Shown: positions 41,739 through 52,330 of the stretch, one piece after another | Layout of the letters: each line of letters starts with the position of its first letter | How positions within the stretch are numbered: the stretch's first letter is position 1 | Assembly: GCF_963422355.1 (NCBI RefSeq) | Contig: NC_085102.1 | Location: forward strand, 1,334,876 to 1,398,875 | Length of the DNA: 64,000 bases | Source: Corticium candelabrum | Lineage: Eukaryota; Porifera; Homoscleromorpha; Homosclerophorida; Plakinidae | Direction: 5' to 3' | Notes under the pieces: generated by a model | What the model was told of the DNA's origin: nothing | Seen by the model: only the letters and a program-made list of their open reading frames with translations | Databases searched by the model: none | Translations under genes and position numbers: made by a program

Positions 41739-44700
41739 GTGCTGCTTTTGGCCCAATTGCTGAGCACTAAACAATATTTCAAAGGAGTCTATCCCCACAA
41801 GGACGTAGCGTGGCATTGGCTATATCGGACTATAGCCCGCCATTTGTGACGTGGTCTTAAATTGTGTACTTTAAATACGGAAAGCTTGCAATGCAATCTA
41901 ATCAAGTATTGGAATACCAAGGCTTTACGTGAGTCACATATGTTGCTGTAATAAAGAGACTTTTTATTAAATTATTAGATTACATACTTAGTATTGATGC
42001 TTAAAGCAACTGCATCTACTGTATGCGTAGTGCGGAGCATATATTGGCTAGACACAAGCGTACGCACTATAGCTCCCGATTGTAATATGCAAGTTTGAAT
42101 TTGCCGGTTTTCCTCGTCTTGCCTTTGTCAATTTTTCTTCTGTCTGACGTGCATACACTACTAATTAGTTTTATGCTAATTAATTTTTTTAGTATAGAAC
42201 TAAAATGTTCAGAGGCGGCGAGAGTTCGTTTGGATTGGAGGGGCGAAAAATTCCGTAACAGAGATTGCCGCCAATTCATTTTAACTGAATATGGCTGGTT
42301 TAATTATCATATATAGATTTTAATCTGTGACAGAAGTAGCAAGAGCAGCATGCACACAAATGATCACGACAATGTGTATCAAGTGAGTCAACTGCAACAA
42401 CAGCGACTATTATTTCTACTTGCAAGCAACAAAACTTTCAAAGAATTTTCTTCGATCATCGTCCAGTATTAATTGGAGGGTCGATGCACCCCAATCCCGA
42501 CATTGGAGGAGCGAACGCACTTCCTGCCCCCTGTTCCGCTGCCGCTGATGTTTCCACCAAGCGTTTGCACAAGTGCGGGTACGCTGGAACGTAGTGTGAG
42601 TTCTAGAAATCTGGCTAAACTTTGCAATGCTACGTAACACCCCTACTTTTATGGACACGCCCATTTTTCTTGCCTTTTAATTGTCTGATATGGTAGAATC
42701 AGTAGCAGATCCAGACTGAAAAATGGCTGGTGTATATATCTTATACAGATTTTGTCCTCACACGTATTAACAAGCAACAATTCTTATGACCATGCCTACA
42801 AATGATGGGCTATAGCCCGGTCTAGCCCAGTTTACGCTACTCCCTTGACATGGATGACGTTTTAGTGTTTGGGAAAATTAAGAATGAACACGATAAGCGA
42901 CTGATCAATGTCCTCAATAGACTAAAGTCGACGAGAATTACACTGAAAAGACCCAAGTGCGAGTTTAACAGGAGTAGTGTTCTCTTCCTAAGACACACTA
43001 ATGAAGGCTTACGGGTCGACCCCACAACAAACCAGGAAATAAAACGTTCAACAAATTTGACAGAGCTACAAAGGTTTATGAAAATATCTAATTTGTTAGA
43101 CAATTTTTCTCCACATCTTGCTCAATTGATTCAACTCTAGCGAGAATTGCTCAGGGTAAAACGTGCAATGCTATTGAGACCAGCAAAAAAATGCGTTCAC
43201 CCAGGTCAAAGTAAAACTAGCTCGCCATACCATCTTATGTTTATACAATCTTGCACAAAGAGTCAGAGTGTCCGCGGGTGCTTCCTCGCATGGAATAGGG
43301 CCAGGGCAGTCCTACTACAACAGTCGAGAGTAGCCTGGAAGCCAGTAGCATATGCCTCACGTGCTATGACTACGATAAAAAACGAGATAAGCGCAAGTCG
43401 AGAAAGAGGTTTTGGCAGTAACGAGGGCATGCGACAAATCTCAAATTGTGCTTTTGGCAGAACCTTCCACATAGACCACGACCACAAGCCACCTAGACTT
43501 CTGTTGCTTTAAAAAAGTTGGACAGTCTACCTCCTCGTATTTTACAATTCAGACTGCGACTTGCAAAATACTTTTACACAATAGAACGTGTTCCAGGAAA
43601 CAGTCCTTGTATACCGCAGATGCACTGTAGAGAACACCGCTCAAAACTCCTGAGAAGTATGACCATTGCCTATGTCAGCAGAGAGTTTGAGAAAGTGCAA
43701 AGTAGCTCAACGTAACGACCCTACATGTTCTCAAGTCATTGAATACTGCAAGATATGGAGTGCCAAAATCAAAAGCGATGATGGCTCACAGATCGCAAAG
43801 AAGAAAATACAAGAGTTTGCGAAGTCTTATGAATTCCATCATCTGGCAATTGTCCGAGGTATTCAAGGAGCAACAGTTTTGCAGACAGAACCGTCAAAAC
43901 TGTCAAACAGCTACTTTTCAGCAATCGGCACTTGGCAGTATCCGTGCTCTAGATCAATGTGGCTAAAAAATTGGGCTACTGCAATCGACTCCACAACTTC
44001 TAATTTCCTGTTGAAATCGCCGTATCCTTTGTCTTGGAGTTGTGGGCGCGATAATCCACGCGGAGACGCATTGAACCGTCTTTTTTCTTAATTGGGCACA
44101 CAGGTGCTGCGTAGCCCAATGTAGATGGTCGTATCACACCTCGTCTTTGCAATTCCTGTACTTCTTCTTCAACTCCAGGTCTCCATTGCGTTGGCAAGTG
44201 ACGAGGTCTACATGCAATCGGATTGTCCGTTTTTTAGCGAAATGTTGTGCTCAATGTGAGTTACATGTCCTTCGTTGCCTCGGTAAGCGAACACTTGTTA
44301 TAAGTTCGTAGTAACTTCTCGAGGCAATTTTTCTGTTCCGTGGACAAGGACTCTCCTAGGGTCGTTTTTGCAATAGGTTCGTACGTTATTTTTCGAGTTT
44401 TTGTTGCATCGTCACATGTTTTGCCTTTACTCATCATAGCTTCAGTAGACTCGGCTATAAACGGTCACAGGGTCTTCCGTGACATTCAAGACGCAAACGG
44501 GGACATTATTCTCTTTACCTTCTTCCGCTACAGTTGTAAAAATCTCAGTAAATCAGACCGTTCAGTTAATTAACCGAGGCCCGGACTTCCGGGCTCTGTG
44601 TAGCTGTACCTGACTTGTAACATTTTGCTTGTTCCACAGTGTTTCTGCATAGTGGTTCTGAAGTCTGCCAGCTTGAAATTTCGTTGTGCGTGGCTGAGCG

Positions 44701-47700
44701 GCCGTGATGTTTTTGCAAAGATCACTAGTGTCGTCTTTAACAGAAATTTAGCGCTTGACGGAACTTTGCGAAGGAGAACGTGCATTGTCCATGACAGCGT
44801 CTGTTTGTCGGACGAAGCGGCTCGGCTAACCTGTAAGTACGCTAGTGCGTCTCTATTCAATTTTGTTTTACGGTATCCAAAGTCAGAGCGAACAGACGCC
44901 TAATTAATCTAAATGTGCACGTGCATGTTTTCCCACATTGATGTTTTGTTTTAGCTCTGGGGTCACCTCATTACAACAACCAAAATTGCGGTTAGACGGA
45001 TAGCTGTGTAAATACAGTACAGTGTACAGTAGGAGACGTCTAGCTAGAGAAGCGGCACAAACAACAAGACCCCTACAGAAGCTGCACAATTTTGACATTG
45101 CGCAACCGTATGAAGACGCTAACAATTTATTTCGTGTATTTATTTTGGTCACGTGACATGACTTGCTCACACAAAAAAGCATGCAACGCGTCGATAGTGC
45201 ATATTAATAGTATCCTCGCGGTGCACAACCGCACAAAAATTATGGCGTCGTTGGCTGCGCAACAACGATAAACTTGTATCTCTTTAATATCTATAAAGTC
45301 TGATCTGTCTGTCTGTCTGTCTGTAACATCAATCACGCTTAAACTGTTGGGCCGATCGCCACGAAACCGTGTATGAAGACTGCGTTCCACACCACAATGC
45401 AAACGTATGCCTCAGTATTTAGACGGTCTCCTCTCTAGGAGTCGACACCAAGTGAAATCTCGCGACGACGTGACCGAGGTGCGACCTCGAATTTACGATC
45501 CCCGTGCACATGCCACGAGAATATCTGTTTCATACCTGGGTTTTGCTCTACCGATGGTATCGAGTGTATTCAATTTCTGTACTAGCCGACGCAAGTGAGG
45601 CATAAATGGGACATCTGTTGGTATTACAGTGGCAATCAAAACCATCTGGCCATACGGTATTTAGATGGCCCCCTTTTGAGGGTTAGAACTCAGAGACAGA
45701 ACAACCACAGCGGCAGCAAGAGCTGTGGAGAGACACATGACCAACGCGGATTATATCGACAGGCTACGGACAGAATAGCAACTGCGGCAGCAAGAGCTGT
45801 GGAGACACATGACCAACGTGGATATCGACAGCCTTTTACTCTGATAATGCCGGCACATGCTACATGAGCAACACCAGTATTGCTTTCGTTCCTCAAACGG
45901 TAACAGTTACGGTTACGGGTAAAAGGCATTTCTACGTACGTACACAATAACGTGAGAAAGGCTGAAACACCCCTTACTTCATATGTCTAAAGGCGTCGAA
46001 GACATAGAGGCAATAACATGACAATTAATTTGCGTAGAGCATCTTACGTATTTCGTAGGGGCTAATATGTGTTGTTTTTAAGTTAATACGTAGGATATGT
46101 AAAAATATGCAACCCAAGCTGCACCTGCCTAATGTTACCCGGGCAACGCCAGGTCGAGATGCTAGTAAACGATAAACAATAAATTGTATAGTTTTTATCT
46201 GTTAATAAATCTTTTGTGGTAGTAGTTTTGAAATAGAATTAAATTGCCTGAGTACTTTGCATTGCAAACCACGACTCTTTGATTCTTCGCCAGACCGCTA
46301 CCTAGTCTAACCGCTCGACTAGCGAGACTACAGCTCTACCAGTTGTCAAAGGTGATGGTCTAGCGACGCTGCTGTGCATGTCCTCTCACCGCAAACTTGA
46401 AAATATCAAAGAACTGAAGCTGAAACTAAAACTAAGATGTGTGTGTGTGTGCAGAGTCTGATCATTGTTTTTGGCATGCAGAGTCTTGTCACTGTTGTGG
46501 CGTGCACTTAGCCGTCCACGAGGATTTCACACGCGCACAATCAGGTGCCAGTGCACTTAGCATAACCAATTATTGCTAAGCCAATCAGAATTTACAACCG
46601 AGATTCGGGTTGTAGAAGCTGATTGGCTAAGAAGGGCTATTTCCGAAATCATTTTAGTATCGACTTGGTCCAGACTAGAGTTCGCGCGCTTCGCGCGCTC
46701 TCTGGTCTGGAAGTTCGAGGCTAGTTTGACCGTTGCACCCAATTAGCAAGTACGCAAAACGCCCAATTCCAAACAAATCTCTAGAAATTCGTACAAAAAC
46801 TCAAACTCACATCTCTCTAACCCATTAATCAATCTATATTCGTTGACAGCGCACCCAAAACGATCCAATCACGTAACGGCGGCGTTCCTGAGCTAACATG
46901 TACTATGTTAGCATGCGTCGTCAGAGGGTGCTTTCACACTGACCTTAATTAAAATTAAGCTAGCTGAGTAAACACTACCATATGCAACATGTAATTACCG
47001 GGTAATTGACCTAGGTTAACACCTGAGCAGCGTTCACACAGCACAGAAATGACCCACTAACCAATCTAGATACTAATTATGTATATCTTGTCATTGTTGT
47101 TCCGTCAATGTCTGGAAGGTTTGGAAGGTTTGGAGGGTTTCGTCCTCTCACTAGAGACATGATGTTTACAAGCTACATCTGGTTGTACATTCTGCACAGC
47201 AACACTAGGAGAGTACTAAAAAACCTCTCGTTGCCGACCCGCTTTTCTTCGTCTTCTCCTTTTCCACTGAAGACGCGCCCGTGTAGCTTTGAAGCGCTTA
47301 TAGCACATTCTAGAAAACGCGCCATTCTTCGCTAAGCCTAGAAGACGGAGTGACCTAGTTGTAGGCGGAGCGACCGAGTTCTCATCTAGCTTGCAAGTCG
47401 GTTAGCGTTAATTAACCTATAGGTTAGCCGAAGTCATTACTTAGAACCAGTGTTGCACCGATAAGAGAATTTCGCCGATATACCGATAACCGATATGCAA
47501 GCACACAATGAACCGATACCGATAGCCGATACCGATATCTGATAAATTTATACTATTTTGTAGATACTAGATAAAGAGTGATGTTCATTTTTTACATATG
47601 TCAAAGTTCTTCTTAATAAATAACAATGTTTCTGTTCGCTCGGGTGCTAGCCTGTTACGTTTATCATTACAGATGTTGCCAGCATCAGAGAAAACCCTTT

Positions 47701-50700
47701 CTGAGGGAACAGATGTTGCAGGGGCACTTAAGTAGCGTTGTGCAAGCTCTGACAGAAGTGGAAATCTTCTGTTGTTTTCCATCCACCAGCTGTCACAGCT
47801 GGCCTGGTGAAAATCTATTACTGGTTCTGACAGATAATGGTCAATGTTCGATGGAGTCTTAGAACTTGCTGAACAGGAGCCCGTTTCTTTTAAAATATCT
47901 GAGAAACTTCTCCAAAGTAAACTTTGAGGTCTCTTAGGAGAGGGTGGGCAAGTGTCCTCTGCACATGAGTCAGGATCTGATTTTGTTTCTAGCAGTAGTT
48001 CATGACATTTCTCCTGAAGAAGACCTCTAGCAAAACTTCTTTCTGATGTGTCACTGAAAAACTTGTCCTTGAATCTGGGGTCCAACAGTGTTGCTAAGAC
48101 TAAAGAGTAGTTATCAGTTATGTCCGAAAATCTCTTTTGCAATGACTTTAGAATCTCATCCTTCATTGACTGAATTCCTTTGTCATTATGTTGCTCTTTC
48201 AGCGTCCTATGAAGCATTCGAACAAACGGAATGACTAATGATATGATCGATGCATTAGATGAGACTGCTTTTGTGATTTCCTCGAAAGGTTCAAGTACCT
48301 CAATAACTTTTGCAGCTATTTCCAGCTGTGTTGCTGTCAGTTGGGGAATCCTATACTCTGAGGAATAAGCAGCTATGGCCATCTTTTGTTCTATGATTGC
48401 TTGGAGCATGTAGAGGGAGGTATTCCATCTGGTTGATACATCTTGTGGTAGGCGGTGCTGAGGTAATCCGAGACTAGCTTGAATCTTTTGCAGACGTGAA
48501 TGGGCAAGTGATGAATGTTTAAAGTGACTAACAATTCTGTGGCAGACGGCAAGCAGATCTTTAACTACTTTTTGAAACAACAGTCCATCCCCAATGACTA
48601 ACTGTAGTGTATGGGCAAAGCAGCCATAAGATGGAACACATGCTTCTCTCATTCCCTTGACCATGTTAGCAGCATTGTCTCGCAGCACCAAGTGGACTTG
48701 GTTCTTCTTTATGTTCCAACCGTCCAACATTTGCAGGAAAGTATGACACAAGTATTCACCAGTGTGAGCCTCTTCCAGTGGAAGGACATGAAGGATAGCA
48801 GATTTTCTTTCAAAATCATCAGTTAACCAGTGAGCAGTAAGACTAAGGAAGTTTGCAATACCATCATCAGAAGTCCATCCATCTGTGGTAAAACTGAAGA
48901 AAGACACTCCATCCACCTGTTTCCTGACTCCACTCCTCACTTCTTCATAGACCTTAGGCAGAACTGTCTCAGTTATGTATCTTCTACTAGGAAGAGAATA
49001 CCTCGGCTCAAGCTCACGTAGCAGACGAGTAAACCCGACATCATTCACTATTGACAGGGGCTGTGAGTCAAGGGCAATCATTTCAGCGATTAATTGATGC
49101 ACTCGTTGTGCGCGTGAATTATTGATGTCCCATTTCCGTACGTCCAGCAACGACTGCTGGAGAAAGCACGCAGATGCCTTGGTTTGCTTTCGGTCTTTAG
49201 CCTTCACCTTCTCCTCCTCTATGGCCCTTTCGTATGCCGCACTCCTATCTTGGTGTCGAGTTCTCAAGTGATGCTGGAGATTTGTGGTGTTGAAGGTTTT
49301 TGTCGTCTGTCCACCGCGTGATATCTTCATCTTGCAAGCCTTGCAGCGAGCGAATCTTGCGTCCTCAGTTACCTCAAAGTACTCCCAAATGGGAGACTTC
49401 CGTCTCGTCTCCGCCGACATGCAGGCTACTCACGTGGTTCTACAGTACCGTTCTGCATACGCATGCGCAATCTATCGGCGAGCACCTACGCGCAATTTAC
49501 CGATTCCCATACGGTACCGATATGCCTATATCTGCCGATAACCGATAGCCGAATCTTGTGTCCTCAGCTACCTCAAAGTGCTCCGAAATGGGAGACTTCC
49601 GGCTCATCTCCGCGCCTACTCACGTGGTCCTACGTTCTGCATACGCATGCGCAATCTATCGGCGAGCACCTACGCGCAATTTACCGATTCCGATACAGTA
49701 CCGATATGCCTATATCGGCCGATAACCGATAGCTGATCCGATTATCGGTGCAACACTGCTTAGAACCAATTTGTTAAATGGCGTCTGGAGCTAAATTAAT
49801 TAGAGTTAACCTACTAAAGGCCTGTCCACACTAGACCAGAATGGATCGCGATTCGATCGCGATCCTGCCGATCGCGATCCAATCGGAATAGCGAGAGTCC
49901 ACACTGCACTTTGAAAGCGATACCTCCGCCTCATTTCGCTATCACGTGACTGATGACCGATGTGTATGTGTGGTTTCTTTGCTTGTTGAAAGCGTTGATA
50001 CAGCGACGTAAGGTGAGCGAGAACAAAGACGAGTGAGGAGTGCTAGATGTTCCGACTGCACGCGTAGCGTACGTGAAGGTAACGCCCACTATTTCTAATT
50101 GGATGCAACCGATCGCGATCGAGTTGCAAGTGTGGACAGCGTTGCGGTTGGATCACTTCCGCCCAAACCAGCACGCTTCAGATGCGTATAGCTGCATAAT
50201 GCTGTAAACATGCTGGAATACAAAATAACGATTCTTGTCAGCCATACGTACGCTCACTTTGCGGTTGATGTAGACTGCCACTGCATGGTGTACGTGTTTG
50301 TCTGCTTTCCTTAGCAATCTTACACTACAGTACACTCAAACTCCCCTTACCCGGACGCCCCATATCCGGGCACGTGCGTCTACCGGGCACCCTGTATTGC
50401 ACAATTGCATCACGTGTATTGCTCGTGGTCCACGTGCACGAGGTCGAGGCAAAGGTCGTGTAATCAAAAGTCCAGCACTAGTCCAGTTTCTTGTCGACAG
50501 ATAGCCATACTTAGGTGCTAGTTTCTTATTTACAGCTTGTAAGACTTACCTGAAGATGTCTGAGACTAGACCAACGCAGACGTCTGCCCCGCAGAAGCGA
50601 AAGAGGTCTGTGATGACGCTCGAGACAAAGATCAGTGTACAGTGTACATGTACATCTATTATGTACGTATGTGCATTCACTTACATGTAGGGATGCAAAA

Positions 50701-51026
50701 TTGAATGTTAATCATACAGGTGTACATATTGAGCAAAATGTGGGGGTGTTCCCAGATGTGGCCGTTTCTGAGTTATGGGCAGTGTCCGGTCCCAAGCTGC
50801 CCGGATAAGGGGAGTTTGAGTGTACGTTTATGTCTGCTTATCGATTTTTGGCACGGTTAGCGCTCCACAGTGCATGCTACAATCTAGACACATACCAGTT
50901 CTAGGCTAGCCTACTACACACGAAACGTGTACTCACAGGAGAGCAGACAATTTCTCCTAGAATATGCCTTCCACACTCTCCAGTTCCTCCGACAATAACA
51001 GCTCGTACACCTCTAGCGCTTGCCAT
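40101..51026 (-). CDS. HTATIP2: HTATIP2/TIP30-like atypical short-chain dehydrogenase, gene C
   Basis: Minus-strand exons: 51026-50937, 41475-41373, 40940-40819, 40749-40606, 40550-40448, 40393-40101, 284 residues. Exons 2-6 are almost identical to gene B, with NYLKVK retaining the SDR Tyr and Lys. Exon 5 starts AEDAVE as in A rather than AEEAVE as in B. Exon 1 reads MASARGVRAVIVGGTGECGR and ends TCTCCT before a GTGAGT donor. It is the only minus-strand exon 1 in the window and is correctly placed for gene C, but the 9.5-kb intron contains Helitron, hAT, Tigger and gypsy insertions, so the link is inferred. The 69-nt intron is 40818-40750. Function as for gene B. Confidence 0.78.
41703..41738. 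repeat. (CA)n microsatellite
   Basis: Expanded relative to the matching (GTGTGTGT) position near 36913 in the other palindrome arm. Confidence 0.95.
41798..42847. mobile_element. Non-autonomous DNA element, right arm
   Basis: The left end CAAGGACGTAGCGTGGCATT and inverted right end CAAGGGAGTAGCGTAAACTG are followed inside by matching GGCTATA...CTATAGCCC blocks. No transposase or clear target duplication. Counterpart of 36009-36853. Confidence 0.5.
42848..43885 (+). pseudogene. Decayed Ty3-gypsy pol fragment (right arm copy)
   Basis: From MDDVLVFGKIKNEHDKRL (start of this block, codon at 42850) through a connection region, an RNase H segment (KPVAYASRAMT, FHIDHDHKPP) and an integrase-like block (KSDDGSQIAKKKIQEFAKSY) near 43790. 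Stops at 43138, 43510 and elsewhere. It is the 3' half of pol and joins head to head with the 5' half on the other strand at about 43886. Confidence 0.75.
43886..44580 (-). pseudogene. 5' half of Ty3-gypsy pol in opposite orientation
   Basis: Minus strand: a segment ending in RPRHLPTQWRPGVEEEVQEL, then RRGVIRPSTLGYAAPVCPIK, KKDGSMRLRVDYRAHNSKT and, past a frame change, HIDLEHGYCQVPI. These are the N-terminal reverse-transcriptase blocks of a gypsy element. The next expected block (YMDD) appears instead on the plus strand at 42850, so an inversion or fold-back broke the element. Confidence 0.75.
44598..44985 (+). repeat. Dispersed repeat with exon-like frame, copy 2
   Basis: Inverted copy of 21618-22003. 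The exon-like frame on the minus strand has a stop but keeps GRLQNHYAETLWNKQNV. Confidence 0.7.
45279..46165 (+). mobile_element. Non-autonomous Helitron
   Basis: Starts TCTCTTTAATATCTATAAAG after a host A, passes through CTGTCTGTCTG and AATCACG...AAACTG...GGCCGATC text common near Helitron 5' ends, and terminates in a GC-rich hairpin ACCCGGGCAACGCCAGGT 11 bases before CTAG, followed by host T. A 60-70-bp internal tandem repeat (GGCAGCAAGAGCTGTGGAGA) lies at 45710-45830. No Rep-helicase gene. Confidence 0.7.
46166..47447. other. Intron 1 of gene C, MITE-like pieces only
   Basis: A hairpin-rich MITE lies around 46557-46740 (GTCCAGACTAGAGTTCGCGC...GGTCTGGA); a related broken piece abuts the MULE at about 51215-51260. 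The sequence 46195-46265 copies 12975-13050. No gene recognised. Confidence 0.45.
47448..49758 (-). mobile_element. Apparently intact hAT transposon
   Basis: 2.3-kb element with terminal repeats CAGTGTTGCACCGATAA and TTATCGGTGCAACACTG, subterminal CCGATA/TATCGG arrays at both ends, and the 8-bp target duplication CTTAGAAC (47440-47447 and 49759-49766). It encodes one full transposase. Right of the ORF start, 49355-49550 is duplicated in tandem at 49551-49735, including a second partial copy of the first codons. Confidence 0.95.
47585..49420 (-). CDS. hAT transposase (BED-finger, ZBED-like)
   Basis: 611 residues, uninterrupted. N-terminal BED zinc finger with C26, C29, H51 and H56 (RCKACK ... 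LQHHLRTRH). RNase-H-like core with the first acidic residue in FTTDGWTSDDG and the second in LRDNAANMVKG, with CFAHTLQLV following as usual for hAT. The catalytic Glu and C-terminal dimerisation region lie in APATSVPSERVFSDAG and DKRNRLAPERTETLLFIKKN. Length and order are typical of a full-length Ac-like transposase. The Met at 49420 is immediately upstream of the BED region and well placed. The element has intact ends and target duplications, so it may be autonomous. It cuts and pastes its own element in the nucleus. Confidence 0.95.
   Translation of the reverse strand: MSAETRRKSPIWEYFEVTEDARFARCKACKMKISRGGQTTKTFNTTNLQHHLRTRHQDRSAAYERAIEEEKVKAKDRKQTKASACFLQQSLLDVRKWDINNSRAQRVHQLIAEMIALDSQPLSIVNDVGFTRLLRELEPRYSLPSRRYITETVLPKVYEEVRSGVRKQVDGVSFFSFTTDGWTSDDGIANFLSLTAHWLTDDFERKSAILHVLPLEEAHTGEYLCHTFLQMLDGWNIKKNQVHLVLRDNAANMVKGMREACVPSYGCFAHTLQLVIGDGLLFQKVVKDLLAVCHRIVSHFKHSSLAHSRLQKIQASLGLPQHRLPQDVSTRWNTSLYMLQAIIEQKMAIAAYSSEYRIPQLTATQLEIAAKVIEVLEPFEEITKAVSSNASIISLVIPFVRMLHRTLKEQHNDKGIQSMKDEILKSLQKRFSDITDNYSLVLATLLDPRFKDKFFSDTSERSFARGLLQEKCHELLLETKSDPDSCAEDTCPPSPKRPQSLLWRSFSDILKETGSCSASSKTPSNIDHYLSEPVIDFHQASCDSWWMENNRRFPLLSELAQRYLSAPATSVPSERVFSDAGNICNDKRNRLAPERTETLLFIKKNFDICKK
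49821..50143. mobile_element. Putative MITE with CCTGTCCACACT / AGTGTGGACAG ends
   Basis: Short inverted ends enclose arrays of GATCGCGATC words (49848-49885 and 50108-50122). No coding content; the class is unassigned. Confidence 0.45.
50333..50822. mobile_element. Internally deleted Tigger/pogo-like element
   Basis: The inverted ends CACTCAAACTCCCCTTACCC and CGGATAAGGGGAGTTTGAGTG flanked by TA dinucleotides (50331-50332, 50823-50824) are pogo/Tigger type. Inside, at 50556, MSETRPTQTSAPQKRKRSVM followed by TLETKI resembles the start of a Tigger transposase before its CENP-B-type helix-turn-helix. The rest of the gene is missing. Confidence 0.75.
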
Positions 51027-51260
51027 TTCTTCTTGCAAACAACTACCGCAGTCACCCAGCTAGATCCGGTTAGGTAACGTACGTTAGATCATGTTACGTG
51101 CCTTTGGGTCTTTACAGGGCGTAACACTAACGACGTCATCGCCTACCGCGCCGACGATTTGATTCGCTTTTGATGCATTGTCGTTTGTTAACGGCGTGAG
51201 GCTAGAGCCAAATAGCCTCGAACTTCCAGACCATAGTGCACGCGAAACGCGAGAACTCTA

Positions 51261-52330
51261 GCAAATTTTTTTGGGTCCACTACACACACACATCCCGGAT
51301 ATCTAGCCCGGATAAGTTTAACTTGCACGTCCACAGTAGACCATTCTCACATGCACAAATGGCTAGTAGTTCGAAATGTGAGGTGTTATGCTGCCAGATC
51401 GTGGGAATTGCGCTTTCTCTGCGATCAGTTACCACACTGAGTAAGCAACAGTGCCTAGTGAAAGGAGAGCCCCAATATGGGGAATGTTGGTTGCTACAAA
51501 CCGTTTTTTTGCAGAAATCGACTTTCTCGAGAAACAATTGACTCCAGAAAAAGCTTTTCGTAATGCAACTATCATACAAGACGGGAGAGGTTTGTACATT
51601 TTGCTAGTTAATTGATATTAGTTAATTAACTAATTATTAATTTATTAGAATACAGTATTTAGTAACATTAAAGCACAATTTATGTATTTATGGTAGTATT
51701 TTTGAACCTTAAATGTGATTTAATAAATATAGTAATTTATAATTTATAAGTATATATATATATATATATTTTTAGAGAGAGAAATAATATTATATTTTAT
51801 AACAAACTACTAACTGACAAAACCAGCAAATCCCAAGCAATTACATCAGCATCTAACATTAATCTACTATGTATCATGCGAGCATTAAATTTTCACAAAT
51901 TAACAGACAGTTGTTGCATTACATTATATATATGGATAATGTGTGTTAGATACCCACGTAGGTGGGTTTATATAAATATATGTATTTCTAAAAATATATA
52001 TATATATATATTTTTATATAATAGTTACTATATATATATAGATATATATATATACTAGTAACTATTGCAGAAGAACCCGTTTTTAATTAATCATGTACTC
52101 TGCTGTTACTGCAATTAATTTGTTTGCATAAGAAATGTATGGCAAACAGGTAGGATCACAGGAAGCTGTTGATCTGCGCCATGGACAGTCTGTTGCCACA
52201 GAACACAGTTTTTCATTAGCCTAAAATAGAAGCAATCCATGATCCATTTTAACATAAACAGGAATAACTTGTTCTGAACACTCTTTCTGAAAACTCTAAC
52301 TACAATCTGTTCCTCTCTAGATCAAGGAAT
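51261..52330. repeat. Left terminal inverted repeat of MULE copy 3
   Basis: Inverted match to 59040-60304 in two blocks: 51261-51760 with 59820-60304, and 52050-52330 with 59040-59410. A TA-rich stretch interrupts it near 51750-52050. Confidence 0.85.

Larger units (their letters stand above)
34962..43885. repeat. Large inverted duplication containing genes B and C
   Basis: Arms 34962-39389 and 39391-43885. The inner parts (36835-39389 and 39391-41816) are nearly identical and carry exons 2-6 of genes B and C. The outer parts (34962-36195 and 42655-43885) are more diverged gypsy fragments. The stretch between inner and outer parts differs on the two sides. At the centre, AAGTCTATGTTTTT (39376-39389) and its exact complement (39391-39404) are separated by one A. 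The left arm has about 60 extra bases near 39335. Confidence 0.85.

Noticed and set aside
47626..49021. Plus-strand frames opposite the hAT transposase
   Set aside because: Antisense shadows of a clear transposase gene without motifs of their own.
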